Below the pieces are notes generated by a model that saw only the letters and a program-made list of their open reading frames with translations, was not told where the DNA came from and searched no databases. Both the position numbers and the translations under genes were made by a program. From Hydrogenophaga sp. A37 (GTDB lineage Bacteria > Pseudomonadota > Gammaproteobacteria > Burkholderiales > Burkholderiaceae_C): 64,000 bases of DNA. Positions 1 through 8,745 of the stretch are shown in pieces; positions within the stretch are counted from its first letter, which is position 1, and every line of letters begins with the position of its first letter. The stretch spans positions 1-64,000 of the forward strand of contig NZ_MUNZ01000101.1 of assembly GCF_002001205.1 (NCBI RefSeq), in the 5' to 3' direction.

Positions 1-1449
1 GGGCAGCAGCACGGTGATGACTTTTTCTTCGGTGTAGGCCAGCGCGCCGGGCAGGCCACCTTCGCGGCCGATGCCGCTGGTCTTCAGGCCGCCCCAGGGC
101 AGGTTGGCGTCGAGCGGGCTCCAGCAGTTCACGCCGACGGCGCCCACGCGGATCGCTCCGGCGACCTTGTGCGCGCGCTCGAGGTTGCTGGTCCACACGG
201 TGGCAGCGAGGCCGTAAGCCGAGTCGTTGGCCAGGGCAATGGCTTCCTCTTCGGTCTCGAACTCGATGACCGTGCCCACGGGGCCGAAGATCTCCTCGCG
301 GGCGATGGTCATCTGGTTGCTGGCCTTGCCGAAGATGGTGGGCCTGACGAACCAGCCCTTGCCACCCTCCGAGACGCCGCCCGCCAGCAGCTCGGCGCCT
401 TCGTCGATGCCGAGCTGGATGTAGCGGTTCACCCGTTCGCACTGGGCCTTCTTGGCCACGGGCCCCATCTGCACGCCATCCTGGCCAGGGTCGCCCACCG
501 TGACCGCTTTCGCGGCCTGCGCCAGTGCGGCGGAGAACCGCCCCGCAATGCCTTTCTGCGCCAGGATGCGCGAGCCTGCGGCGCAGACCTGCCCCTGGTT
601 GATGAAGATGCCCATCGCACAGCCGCGCACGGCGTCGTCGAAGCGGGCGTCGTCAAACACGATCTGCGGGCTCTTGCCTCCCAGCTCCAGCGTCACCCGT
701 TTGAACAGCGGCGCGGCAATGCGCTGGATCGCCGCGCCCGCTTCGGGGCTGCCGGTGAAGCTGATCTTGGCCACCAGCGGGTGCTCGCACAGGGCGCGCC
801 CCACCACGTTGCCCAGGCCCATCACCACGTTGACCACGCCGTCGGGGAAGCCCGCTTCCTGGCACAGGGCGGCCAGGTGCAGCGCCGACTGCGGTGTTTC
901 TTCAGAGGGTTTGATGACCACCGTGCAACCCGCCGCCAGCAGCGCCGCCAGCTTCCAGGTGGTGATCATCAGCGGCGAGTTCCACGGCACGATGGCCGCC
1001 ACCACGCCCACCGGTTCGCGCACCGTGTAAGACAGTGTGCGCACCCCCATGTAGCCCCCGCTCGGGATGGTGCGCCCCTCCAGCTGGTTGGCCCAACCCG
1101 CTGCAGCGCGCAGGTGGGCCACCGCGTTGGGCACGTCCATCATGCGCGGCTCCATGCGCGAGCGGCCGATGGCCCGCGCGTCCATGTCGGCCAGGATTTC
1201 CAGATCGCGCTCGACCAGGGCCGCCAGGTTGTTCAGCAGCGTCGCGCGGTGGGTGCCGTTGAGCTTGCTCCAGGCCCCGCCATACAGCTGCGCGTGGGCC
1301 GCCGCAACGGCGCGCGCCACGTCGTCCGCGGTGCCGCTGGCGGCGGTCGCGTACACCTGTTCATCCACGGGATTGATCAGGTTCAGCCGGGCGCCACCGG
1401 AGGCCTCGGTGTGCGCGCCTTCGATGAAGTGTTTGAGATGCTGGGTCAT
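1..1449 (-). CDS. aldehyde dehydrogenase family protein (3' end cut by window edge)
   Basis: NAD(P)-dependent oxidation of an aldehyde to a carboxylate in the cytoplasm. The minus-strand frame opens with ATG at 1449 (MTQHLKHFIEG) and stays open for 483 codons to base 1, so probably only a few residues and the stop lie outside. Visible family motifs are the Rossmann/active-site entry PWNSPL, the catalytic Glu in LELGGKSP, the catalytic Cys in GQVCAAGSR and the late EEIFGPV motif. Length fits the 480-500 aa family norm. It is divergent from an AraC regulator that starts at 1706, and a class III aminotransferase lies beyond that, so an amine-to-aldehyde-to-acid route is a reasonable inference. 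The substrate is unknown. Confidence 0.93.
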   Translation of the reverse strand, partial: MTQHLKHFIEGAHTEASGGARLNLINPVDEQVYATAASGTADDVARAVAAAHAQLYGGAWSKLNGTHRATLLNNLAALVERDLEILADMDARAIGRSRMEPRMMDVPNAVAHLRAAAGWANQLEGRTIPSGGYMGVRTLSYTVREPVGVVAAIVPWNSPLMITTWKLAALLAAGCTVVIKPSEETPQSALHLAALCQEAGFPDGVVNVVMGLGNVVGRALCEHPLVAKISFTGSPEAGAAIQRIAAPLFKRVTLELGGKSPQIVFDDARFDDAVRGCAMGIFINQGQVCAAGSRILAQKGIAGRFSAALAQAAKAVTVGDPGQDGVQMGPVAKKAQCERVNRYIQLGIDEGAELLAGGVSEGGKGWFVRPTIFGKASNQMTIAREEIFGPVGTVIEFETEEEAIALANDSAYGLAATVWTSNLERAHKVAGAIRVGAVGVNCWSPLDANLPWGGLKTSGIGREGGLPGALAYTEEKVITVLLP

Positions 1450-1574
1450 CTTGAAAAAGTCGGGTGGGTGGAGGAGATCGATGCACAGGAACCAGGTGTG
1501 GCCCCGAACGAGTGCCGAGTGTCGGTGTGGGTTCTGGTGATTCAGTAGCCCAAATCAGCAAGTCGTCGAGGTTT

Positions 1575-1606
1575 GCGCGGGTGCCTTCGGGTTAGCACGG
1601 GTACCT
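1575..1606. promoter_or_regulatory. candidate AraC-type operator: two direct repeats
   Basis: GCGCGGGTGCCT (1575-1586) and GCACGGGTACCT (1595-1606) are direct repeats with 10 of 12 bases identical, spaced 20 bp start to start. This is about two helical turns, as for many AraC/XylS half-sites. They lie in the 256-bp gap between the divergent aldehyde dehydrogenase and the AraC-family gene. Assignment as the operator of that regulator is inference. Confidence 0.4.
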
Positions 1607-1705
1607 GCATGCCCGGGGCCAGAGGCACACTTCTTGCGCGCACAGGGATCACTTCGTCACGGGCCGCCAGATGCCCGCATTCGGACCACGCTGACCGGGG
1701 ATCTC

Positions 1706-2683
1706 ATGAACACCAGAACAGATCGCTTCAACGACGTGCACCTGCACGCCACTTCGGTGCATGGCTGGGGGCAGACCTACAGCCAGATCTCTGCCGGCGC
1801 TGCGCAATGCGCGCTGTCCCAGTTCTCCACCGCGCGCATCCATGCGTTCCGCGAGCACATCAACCAGCGGGTGGTCCAGCAGGGCGAGGCGCCGCGCGGT
1901 CAGATCTGTTTCGCGGTGCCGCTGGCCGTGACGGGTGCGGCGCGGGTGCAGGGCCGGGCGGCGGACGACAAGTGCATCTTCGTGCTGCAGGGCGGCGACG
2001 AGTTCATGTTCCACATGCCCATGCACATGGACATGCTGTCGATCACCTTCGAGCGCGATGCTTTCGAGCGCGCGATGTCGGGCGCGCCCTGGCCCACCGG
2101 CATTGATGCACTGCTGAAACAACCCGTGGTGCAGGTGCCCGGCCACCGCCTCGTGGAGAGCCGCAAGCGACTGCTGGCCCTGTTCAACGCGGTGATCGCC
2201 GCCCCCGAGCAGGTGGCCACACCCGAGGCCGAGCAGCAGATCGAGCAGGCCATGCTGGGCGAGCTGATGCGCCTGATCTCTGACCCCGCGTGCGACCGGA
2301 CCCAGCGCCACGGCAGCTCGTCACGCAGCTTCATCGTGGAGAAGTGCCACCACATGACGGTGTCGGACGCCGCCAACGCACCCAGTGTGGAGCAACTGTG
2401 CCAGCGTCTGAGGGTCAGCCGCCGCACCGTGCAGAACAGCTTCCAGAGCGTGACCGAGACCAACCCGGTGAACTACATCCGCAGCGTGCGCCTCAACGGC
2501 GTGCGTCGCGAACTCACGGCCACCTGCGCGAACGACGTGTCGATTGGGGACGCGGCCGCGAAGTGGGGGTTCTTCCACCTGAGCCACTTCGCGTCGGAGT
2601 ACCAGGAGCTGTTCATGGAGCTGCCCTCGCAGACGCAGCGCGCTCGCAGCGCGCCACCGGCACGGCAAGCCGCCGTCGCCTGA
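1706..2683 (+). CDS. AraC-family transcriptional regulator
   Basis: DNA-binding transcriptional regulator of 325 aa. The C-terminal ~100 residues hold the double helix-turn-helix of the AraC family: first HTH around SVEQLCQRLRVSRRTVQ, second around VSIGDAAAKWGFFHLSHFASEY. The N-terminal ~200 residues are the presumed effector domain and have no motif I recognise. The layout resembles EutR-type AraC proteins. ATG 1706 was chosen because it has a purine-rich GGGGA just upstream, and the frame extension to 1634 has none. It is divergent from an aldehyde dehydrogenase and upstream of an aminotransferase, which are its likely targets. A strong hairpin follows its stop. Confidence 0.9.
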   Translation: MNTRTDRFNDVHLHATSVHGWGQTYSQISAGAAQCALSQFSTARIHAFREHINQRVVQQGEAPRGQICFAVPLAVTGAARVQGRAADDKCIFVLQGGDEFMFHMPMHMDMLSITFERDAFERAMSGAPWPTGIDALLKQPVVQVPGHRLVESRKRLLALFNAVIAAPEQVATPEAEQQIEQAMLGELMRLISDPACDRTQRHGSSSRSFIVEKCHHMTVSDAANAPSVEQLCQRLRVSRRTVQNSFQSVTETNPVNYIRSVRLNGVRRELTATCANDVSIGDAAAKWGFFHLSHFASEYQELFMELPSQTQRARSAPPARQAAVA

Positions 2684-2714
2684 CAACCGCTGGCGCTGTG
2701 CGCCAGACCGGTTG
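2684..2714 (+). terminator. hairpin terminator after the AraC gene
   Basis: Starts immediately after the stop codon. Outer stem CAACCG/CGGTTG and inner stem CTGGCGC/GCGCCAG close a TGT loop, with a 2-nt bulge on the 3' side. There is no strong T-tract, so termination strength is uncertain. Confidence 0.55.
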
Positions 2715-2948
2715 TTGGCCGGCGTGAAGGCAGGCCATCAAAGCTTGCCGATTCGGGCTAACCCCAGGCGGGTGCCCAGAAACAGAATCACCCACACCAA
2801 AGCAGTGCGCAGGCGCTTGTTGCCCTGGGCCGCGGTGCATCTGCACGGCGTTCAGGTTCACCCGCATGCCGCGCCACTTTGTCCTCATCGATGCCCGCCG
2901 CCCATGGCGGCGGGACGTCGCCGACCCCTGTTCCTCCAAGGTGCATTT

Positions 2949-4319
2949 ATGAACGAAACAGAGCTGGAAGCCTTGAGCTTTCCCGACGCCCCCCACATGG
3001 TGTCCGCCACCTTTCCCGGCCCCAAGGCGCTTGAAGCCCTGGCGCTGTCCGCGCGCACGGAATCGATGGCGCGCGGTGGCGGCCGCATGCCGGTCGTCAT
3101 GGACCGGGCCTTCGGCGTCACCATCAAAGATCCGGACGGCAACACCTTCATCGACCTGTCCGCCGGTGTGGGCGTGAGCAGCGTGGGCCGCTGCCACCCG
3201 AAGGTGATCGAGGCCATCCGCCAGCAGTCCGAGGTGCTGATGCACGCCATGGAGGTCAACAGCACCAAGCGCACCGAGCTGGCGGCCAAGATCTCCGAAA
3301 TCATGCCCGAGGGCCTGCGCGGCGACTGCATCACCTTCTTTGCGCAGAGCGGCAGCGACGCGCTCGAAGCGGCGGTGAAATTCGCCAAGCGCGTCACCGG
3401 CCGCCACCAGATCATTGCCTTCCATGGCGGCTACCACGGTGTGTGGAATGCCTCGAACGCGCTGACCACCGGCACGGCCTACCGCAAGGGCTACGGTCCG
3501 TTCATGGGCGGCGTGATCCACGCGCCCTATCCCTACGCCTACCGCTTCCCCTTCGACACCACCCACAAGAGCGCCGAGCAGATTGCGGGCGAGTACGTGG
3601 ACTACCTGCTCAACACGCCGTACACCGCCGCCGACGACGTGGCGGCCGTGATTGTGGAGCCGGTGCAAGGGGAGGGTGGTTACGTGCCGCCATCGCCCGA
3701 GTTCCTGCAGCTGCTGCGCAAGGCCTGCGACAAGAGCGGTGCGCTGCTGATCGTGGACGAGGTCCAGTCGGGTGCGGGCCGCACCGGCAAGATGTGGGCG
3801 GTGGAGCACTCGGGCGTGAAGCCCGACATGCTCACCTTCGGCAAAGGCATGGGCGGCGACGTTCCCATGGCGGGCCTGGTGATGCGCTCTGACCTGGCGG
3901 CGAAGATTCCCGACGGCTCGGCGCCCAACACCTTCGCCGCCAACTCGCTGTCAGCCGCGGTGTCGCTGACCAACATCAGCCTGCTGCAAGACCCGAAGCT
4001 GGACCTGCTCAACCGTGCCCACCAGCTGGGGCAGGAAGTGCAGGAATACATCCGCGGTTTCAACAGCCCCTATGTCGGCGAGGTGCGCGGCCGCGGCTTG
4101 ATGATCGGCATCGAACTGGTCGAAGACAAGGCCACCAAAGAGCCTCTGATCGGTGAAAAGCTGGGCAAGCTCATGGGCCATGTGCTGAGCCACGGCGTGC
4201 TGATGGTGCCCTGCGGCCGCTACACCAACGTGATGCGTGTCATGCCCTCGCTCACCATTCCGCGCAAGCTGCTGTTCAAGGCGCTGGACGTTTTCGGCGA
4301 AGGTCTCAAGACCCTCTAA
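2949..4319 (+). CDS. class III (PLP-dependent) aminotransferase
   Basis: Transfers an amino group from an omega-amine or amino acid to a keto acid. The protein is 456 aa. The fold-type I signature is clear: IVDEVQSGAGRTG holds the PLP-pyridine Asp, and TFGKGMGGD carries the Schiff-base Lys. HGGYHG and VEPVQGEGGY are also present. Overall closest in style to 4-aminobutyrate/diaminobutyrate transaminases, but the substrate is not determinable. ATG 2949 follows a 265-bp gap after the AraC gene; upstream in-frame codons lack a ribosome-binding site. It converges on the LIV transporter operon, with hairpins between the two stops. Confidence 0.92.
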   Translation: MNETELEALSFPDAPHMVSATFPGPKALEALALSARTESMARGGGRMPVVMDRAFGVTIKDPDGNTFIDLSAGVGVSSVGRCHPKVIEAIRQQSEVLMHAMEVNSTKRTELAAKISEIMPEGLRGDCITFFAQSGSDALEAAVKFAKRVTGRHQIIAFHGGYHGVWNASNALTTGTAYRKGYGPFMGGVIHAPYPYAYRFPFDTTHKSAEQIAGEYVDYLLNTPYTAADDVAAVIVEPVQGEGGYVPPSPEFLQLLRKACDKSGALLIVDEVQSGAGRTGKMWAVEHSGVKPDMLTFGKGMGGDVPMAGLVMRSDLAAKIPDGSAPNTFAANSLSAAVSLTNISLLQDPKLDLLNRAHQLGQEVQEYIRGFNSPYVGEVRGRGLMIGIELVEDKATKEPLIGEKLGKLMGHVLSHGVLMVPCGRYTNVMRVMPSLTIPRKLLFKALDVFGEGLKTL

Positions 4320-4320
4320 T

Positions 4321-4376
4321 ACCGCAACCGCCGGCCTGGCGGTTGTGCGGTGGATCCGCGATCACTCGCGGATCCA
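4321..4376. terminator. two tandem hairpins between convergent genes
   Basis: Hairpin 1: ACCGCAACCGCC (4321-4332) pairs with GGCGGTTGTGCGGT (4338-4351) with one extra base. Hairpin 2: TGGATCCGCGA (4351-4361) pairs perfectly with TCGCGGATCCA (4366-4376) around a TCAC loop. Hairpin 2 includes the stop codon of the minus-strand gene ending at 4362. Probably a bidirectional terminator. Confidence 0.6.
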
Positions 4377-5510
4377 TTGGGCATGGGCGATGCGCCACTT
4401 GCCCGCCTCCAGCTTCATGGGCAGGGCGCTGCGGTTGAGCTGGTGCCGGCCGTCGGTAGCCACCCGAAAGGGCTGGTCCATCATGCCGCTGCGCCAGGGC
4501 GCCATGGTCGCCAGGGCCTGAGACACGCTGGCCCGGGTGATGGGGCCGCGGATGCCTGTCAAGGTGTGCACCAGGGCCTGTGCAGCGAGATAGCCGCCTT
4601 GCGAGAGCGAGCTCGGTTCGATCTGTCGGGCGATCAGCAGGCGCCGCCAGCCCATGATCTGCAGCGAGCCGCTGGACCAGGGGTCGAACTCGGCCATCGC
4701 GTACAGGCCGTCGCCCGCGCCCGCGAGCGCCTGCGCGGCCTGCGTGGTGTAGACCGGCGTGAGCATCACGATGGGCACCTGGGGCATCGCTGGCCGGCTG
4801 GCCAGCACCCATTCGATGGCGGGGCCGCCGGGGCCGGTGTAGATCACCGCCTGGCACTGGCGCGCTGCCACCCGCTGCACCAGTGGCAGCAGGGGTTCGC
4901 CCAGCTGGTACATGTCCAGCGACGGCGCGGGCGCCTTGGTGCGCTGGGTCCAGTGGCGCACCGCTTTTTCAAAGGCCTCGGTCATGCCCGGCAGCGCGGG
5001 AGAGACCACGCACAGGCGCTCGTGGCGCAGCACCTGGTGCGCGAAGCTCAGGGCCGTGGCGGTGGCCACATAGGGGCCTGCGTTCAAGGGCGCGATGTGG
5101 GTCGAGGCAAAACACGCTGGGTCGCCGCCTGCGCCCGGCAGGTTGAACAGTCCGGCTTGCGCGTAGCGCGCCTGGTTGACGCCACATTCCAGTGCGCTGG
5201 AGCCTCCGGCCAGCGCCACGGTGCGCGGGTCCTGAATCAGCTGGGTGGCGGCCACATGCGCCTGCTGCGGCGACATCTGGTCGTCGATCACCCGGTATTC
5301 GATGCGCCGCCCCTGAATGCCTCCGGCGGCGTTGATGGCGTCGAAGTACAGGCGGGCTGCCTGCACGCTGGCGTCCGAGGCGCCCTGGCCGGTGAGGCTG
5401 CTGACCGCGCCCACCACGATGGGCGGCGGGCCGTTGCCTTGCGCGCAGACGTTGGCGGCCGAGGCCGCCAACGCGGTGGCCAGAGGCAGGAAGCGGGCGG
5501 AGCGTTTCAT
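4362..5510 (-). CDS. LIV-type ABC transporter substrate-binding protein (second in operon)
   Basis: Periplasmic receptor of the Peripla_BP_6/HAAT family, 382 aa. A Sec signal peptide (MKRSARFLPLATALAASA, cleavage near VCAQ) precedes the typical start of mature HAAT proteins, PPIVVGAVSSLTGQGASDA. It begins inside the ATGA overlap with the upstream livM gene, so it is translationally coupled to the permeases. It is the second binding protein of this operon; the first is at 8746-10062 and is quite different. A second receptor may widen substrate range. The ligand is unknown; amino acid, amide or aromatic acid are all possible for this family. Confidence 0.9.
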   Translation of the reverse strand: MKRSARFLPLATALAASAANVCAQGNGPPPIVVGAVSSLTGQGASDASVQAARLYFDAINAAGGIQGRRIEYRVIDDQMSPQQAHVAATQLIQDPRTVALAGGSSALECGVNQARYAQAGLFNLPGAGGDPACFASTHIAPLNAGPYVATATALSFAHQVLRHERLCVVSPALPGMTEAFEKAVRHWTQRTKAPAPSLDMYQLGEPLLPLVQRVAARQCQAVIYTGPGGPAIEWVLASRPAMPQVPIVMLTPVYTTQAAQALAGAGDGLYAMAEFDPWSSGSLQIMGWRRLLIARQIEPSSLSQGGYLAAQALVHTLTGIRGPITRASVSQALATMAPWRSGMMDQPFRVATDGRHQLNRSALPMKLEAGKWRIAHAQWIRE

Positions 5511-6460
5511 GACGTGGCCTTGCGGAGAGAGATCCAGGGGCGCAGTCCCAGCAGCCCGCGTGGGGCCCACAGGCTGACCACCACCGCCACGGCGCCCATG
5601 GCGATCAGGTACCAGCCACCCGAGATGCCGAGCGAGGTGGCCAGCAGCTCGCGCAACCCGAACCAGACCAGCACGCCGATGACCGGGCCGCCGATGGTGC
5701 CGATGCCGCCGATGAGCGTGGCAAACAGCATCATCACCACCCAGTTGACGTCGAAGGCCGCGCTGGGCGCGAGGAACATGCCGCCCATGAAATACACCGC
5801 GCCCGCGAGTGCACTCATGCCGCCGGAGATGACGAAGGCCACCAGGCGAACGCGCTGAACGTCTATGCCCACGCTGCGCGCAGCCACCTCGTTGTCGCGA
5901 ACGGCGGTCATGGCCAGGCCCAGGTGCGAGCGCATCAGCTGCTGCATGCCGGCCACCGACACGATGCCCAGCGCGCAGGCGAGCCAGAAGCTCATCTGGC
6001 CGAAGAACTCGATGTCGTCCAGCGCCGACATGTCCAGCGTCAGGCCCGCGCTGCCGCCGAGCGCCGATGTCTTGGAGACCAGCAGCGCCACCACCTCGGC
6101 CACCACCCAGATGCCGATGGCGAAGTAGGCGTCGCGCAAGCGGAACAGCGCGGGTGCGATCAGCGCCGCGCACAGCGCGCCGGCCAGGCCGCTCAGCGGC
6201 AGCAGCCAGTAGGGCGAGACACCGGTGCGCTGCGCCAGATCGAACAGCGCGTAGGCCCCGACACCGATGAACAGCTGGTGGCCCAGCGACATCAGGCCGC
6301 CGTAGCCGGCCAGCAGGTTCCACATCTGCGCCATGCAGATCGCCAGCAGCACCTCGCTGGCCAGGCGCATCAGGCCGGCGTCCAGCCAGTGCGGCGCCAG
6401 CCAGGCGGCCAGCGCGCAGGGCAGGGTCCAGGCCAGGGGAAGCAACGAGGCGGTTTTCAT
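5507..6460 (-). CDS. livM: branched-chain amino acid-type ABC permease LivM
   Basis: Inner-membrane permease of 317 aa with about nine hydrophobic segments. The LivM signature AQMWNLLAGYGGLMSLGHQLFIG is near residues 40-65. The cytoplasmic loop that docks on the ATPase is seen as TAVRDNEVAARSVGID. Overlaps livH (ATGA at 6457-6460) and the next receptor gene (5507-5510), so all are translationally coupled. Works with LivH, LivG and LivF from the same operon. The substrate is not predictable; family members import branched-chain amino acids, urea, amides or aromatic acids. Confidence 0.92.
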   Translation of the reverse strand: MKTASLLPLAWTLPCALAAWLAPHWLDAGLMRLASEVLLAICMAQMWNLLAGYGGLMSLGHQLFIGVGAYALFDLAQRTGVSPYWLLPLSGLAGALCAALIAPALFRLRDAYFAIGIWVVAEVVALLVSKTSALGGSAGLTLDMSALDDIEFFGQMSFWLACALGIVSVAGMQQLMRSHLGLAMTAVRDNEVAARSVGIDVQRVRLVAFVISGGMSALAGAVYFMGGMFLAPSAAFDVNWVVMMLFATLIGGIGTIGGPVIGVLVWFGLRELLATSLGISGGWYLIAMGAVAVVVSLWAPRGLLGLRPWISLRKATS

Positions 6461-7323
6461 GCGCGGCCTCCGGCCAGGCCCTTGGGGCGAACCATCAGGG
6501 TGATCAGGAACAGCAGGTGCGCGTACAGCGAGCCGGCGTTGGAGTCGAAACGCTGGCCAAAGAGCTGGGCCACACCCAGCACCAGGCCCCCGGCGATGGC
6601 GCCCCAGAACGAACCGAGGCCGCCGATGATCACCACCTCGAACGCCACCAGCATGCGTTCCACCCCCGAAAACGGTGTGAACAGCGTGCGCTGCGCGAGC
6701 AGGTAGCCCGCGCCCATGGCGAAGGCCGCGGCCAGGCCCATGACCTGGCAGAACACGCGCTCGGGCTTCACGCCCATGAGCCGCACCACGTCCGGGAAGT
6801 CGGCCGTGGCGCGCACCGTGCGGCCGAACTCGGTGTGCCGCAGCACCCACTGAAGGCTGGCGAACAGGGCCAGCGCCAGCAGCAGCATCAGCACCGGGTA
6901 CACGCCCACCGAGAGGCCGAACAGGTTCATGCTCGCGCTGCCCAGCGCACCGGCGTCCACCGCGCGCGAGTCGGCACCAAAGAGCTCGACCATGCCGTTG
7001 CGCAGCAGCACCGAGAGGCCGAAGGTGAGCACCAGCGGTGTCAGCACGTTGCCCGAGCGCACCGCGCGGTTGAGCAGCGTGGCCTGCAGCAGCCAACCGA
7101 AGGCGTAGCCGATCAGCACCACCGGGATGAGCATGGCCCACACCGGCACGGCGCTGAACCAGCCCACCAGAAAGAACCCGGCGTAGGCGCCGAGCACGAT
7201 GAATTCGCCGTGGGCCAGGTTCACCACCCGCATCACGCCGAACACCAGCGCCAGGCCCAGGCCGAAGAGCGCGTACAGGCCGCCGAGCAGCAGGCCGTTG
7301 ATCAAGGTCGATAGCCAGTCCAA
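6457..7323 (-). CDS. livH: branched-chain amino acid-type ABC permease LivH
   Basis: Inner-membrane permease, about 288 aa, beginning LDWLSTLINGLLLGGLYALF with the LivH hallmark VMRVVNLAHGEFIVLGAY. There is no ATG start. TTG at 7323 has GGGGA five bases upstream and gives the family-typical N terminus; an in-frame TTG at 7335 would add four residues and overlap the end of livF. I prefer 7323. The C terminus ends VRPKGLAGGRA in an ATGA overlap with livM. A weak start coupled to the upstream gene is common in LIV operons. Confidence 0.88.
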   Translation of the reverse strand: MDWLSTLINGLLLGGLYALFGLGLALVFGVMRVVNLAHGEFIVLGAYAGFFLVGWFSAVPVWAMLIPVVLIGYAFGWLLQATLLNRAVRSGNVLTPLVLTFGLSVLLRNGMVELFGADSRAVDAGALGSASMNLFGLSVGVYPVLMLLLALALFASLQWVLRHTEFGRTVRATADFPDVVRLMGVKPERVFCQVMGLAAAFAMGAGYLLAQRTLFTPFSGVERMLVAFEVVIIGGLGSFWGAIAGGLVLGVAQLFGQRFDSNAGSLYAHLLFLITLMVRPKGLAGGRA

Positions 7324-7324
7324 G

Positions 7325-8023
7325 TCATTCCCCAAAATAGGCCGCAGTCACCTGCGAAAGTTCGATGGCCTGGCTCACGCCCTGCAACGTGACCTGGCCT
7401 TTGAGCAGGCAGGTGACCTGGTCGGAGACCGCGCAGGCACGCGCCACGTCTTGCTCCACCAGCACGATGGACAGGTCGGCGCCGCGGATGCGCTCGAAGG
7501 TGCGGTAGATCTCCTGCACGATCAGCGGCGCCAGGCCCAGCGAGAGCTCGTCGCAAATCAGCAGGCGCGGGTTGCTCAGCAGCGCGCGGCCGATGGCCAC
7601 CATCTGCTGCTGCCCGCCCGAGAGCTGCATGGCGTTGCGCTGGCGCAGGTCTTTCAGCGCCGGGAACACGTCGTACACGGCGTCCAGCGTCCAGACGCCA
7701 CGCCGGCGGGTCAGCGTCCCCATCTGCAGGTTTTCCTGCACCGTGAGCGAGGGGAACAGCATGCGGCCCTCGGGCACCATGGCGATGCCGCGGCGCGCCA
7801 GGGCTTCGGCGGGCAGGCCGGTCACGTCGTCGCCGTCGAAGCGGATGCGGCCCGAGCGCGGCGGGTGCAGGCCGGTGAGCGCGCGCAGCAGCGTGGTCTT
7901 GCCCGCGCCGTTGGCGCCGATGAGCGCGAGCACCTCGCCCGCTGACAGCGACAGGCTCACGCCCGAGACCGCCTGGAAGTCGCCGTAGAACACGTCCAGC
8001 TGTTGAATGTCAAGCAGCGGCAT
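7325..8023 (-). CDS. livF: LIV-type ABC transporter ATPase LivF
   Basis: Cytoplasmic ATP-binding subunit of 232 aa. Walker A is GANGAGKTT (about residues 36-44), the signature is LSGGQQQMV, Walker B is LLICDELSLGLAP, and the switch His is replaced by Gln in LVEQD, as is normal for LivF. MVPEGRMLFPSLTV is a LivF-specific motif. Overlaps livG by 14 bp at its 5' end and precedes livH. Powers the transporter together with LivG. Confidence 0.95.
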   Translation of the reverse strand: MPLLDIQQLDVFYGDFQAVSGVSLSLSAGEVLALIGANGAGKTTLLRALTGLHPPRSGRIRFDGDDVTGLPAEALARRGIAMVPEGRMLFPSLTVQENLQMGTLTRRRGVWTLDAVYDVFPALKDLRQRNAMQLSGGQQQMVAIGRALLSNPRLLICDELSLGLAPLIVQEIYRTFERIRGADLSIVLVEQDVARACAVSDQVTCLLKGQVTLQGVSQAIELSQVTAAYFGE

Positions 8024-8735
8024 TGGCGGGCACCCCCATGTAGATCTCGCGCACGATGGCGCTGTCCATGACCTCGGCGGGGCTGTCCTCCAGCAGCTTG
8101 CGCCCGAAGTGCAGCACCATGATGCGGTCGGCCACCGCGCGCAGCGCGTGCGCGATGTGTTCGATCCAGATCACGGCGTAGCGCTGTTTGAGTTCCCCCA
8201 CCAGTTCCACCATCTGCTGCACCTCGCGCTCGGTCAGGCCGCCGGCCACCTCGTCGAGCAGCAGCAGGCGCGGCTGCGAGGCCACGGCCTTGGCCATCTC
8301 CAGGCGTTTGCGGTCCAGCAGGGGCAGGGCACCGGCGGTCTTGTGCGCCATCGCTTCCAGCCCGCAGCGACGCAGGGCCTCGCTCGCGGCCTGGGCCGCC
8401 GCCTCGCCGCGCAGGCCACCGGCAAAGCTGGCCGCCGCTAGGGCGTTGTCGAACACACTCAGGTTGCCGAAGGGCTGCGGCACCTGGAAGGCGCGCGCCA
8501 CGCCCAGGCGGGCGCGCCGGTGGACGGGCAGCCCCGACAGGGCCCGGCCGTCGAGCGCGATGTGGCCCGCGTCGGCCGCCACGGTGCCGGTTAGCAGGTG
8601 GAACAGCGAACTCTTGCCAGCTCCGTTGGGACCGATCACACCCAGGCACTGGCCGACCGGCAGATCGATCTCGATCTGGTCGGCCACCACCACCTGGCCG
8701 TAGGCCTTGCACAGGCCCCTGACTTTCAAGCTCAT
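8010..8735 (-). CDS. livG: LIV-type ABC transporter ATPase LivG
   Basis: Cytoplasmic ATP-binding subunit of 241 aa. Walker A is GPNGAGKSS. Unusually, the LivG signature reads LLDRKRLEMAKA in place of a canonical LSGGQ, a normal LivG/BraF-type variation. Walker B is LLLLDEVAGGLT, followed by WIEHI with the switch His. Follows the receptor gene by 10 bp and overlaps livF by 14 bp. Forms a heterodimer with LivF at the membrane. Confidence 0.94.
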   Translation of the reverse strand: MSLKVRGLCKAYGQVVVADQIEIDLPVGQCLGVIGPNGAGKSSLFHLLTGTVAADAGHIALDGRALSGLPVHRRARLGVARAFQVPQPFGNLSVFDNALAAASFAGGLRGEAAAQAASEALRRCGLEAMAHKTAGALPLLDRKRLEMAKAVASQPRLLLLDEVAGGLTEREVQQMVELVGELKQRYAVIWIEHIAHALRAVADRIMVLHFGRKLLEDSPAEVMDSAIVREIYMGVPANAAA

Positions 8736-8745
8736 GGGGTGGGCC

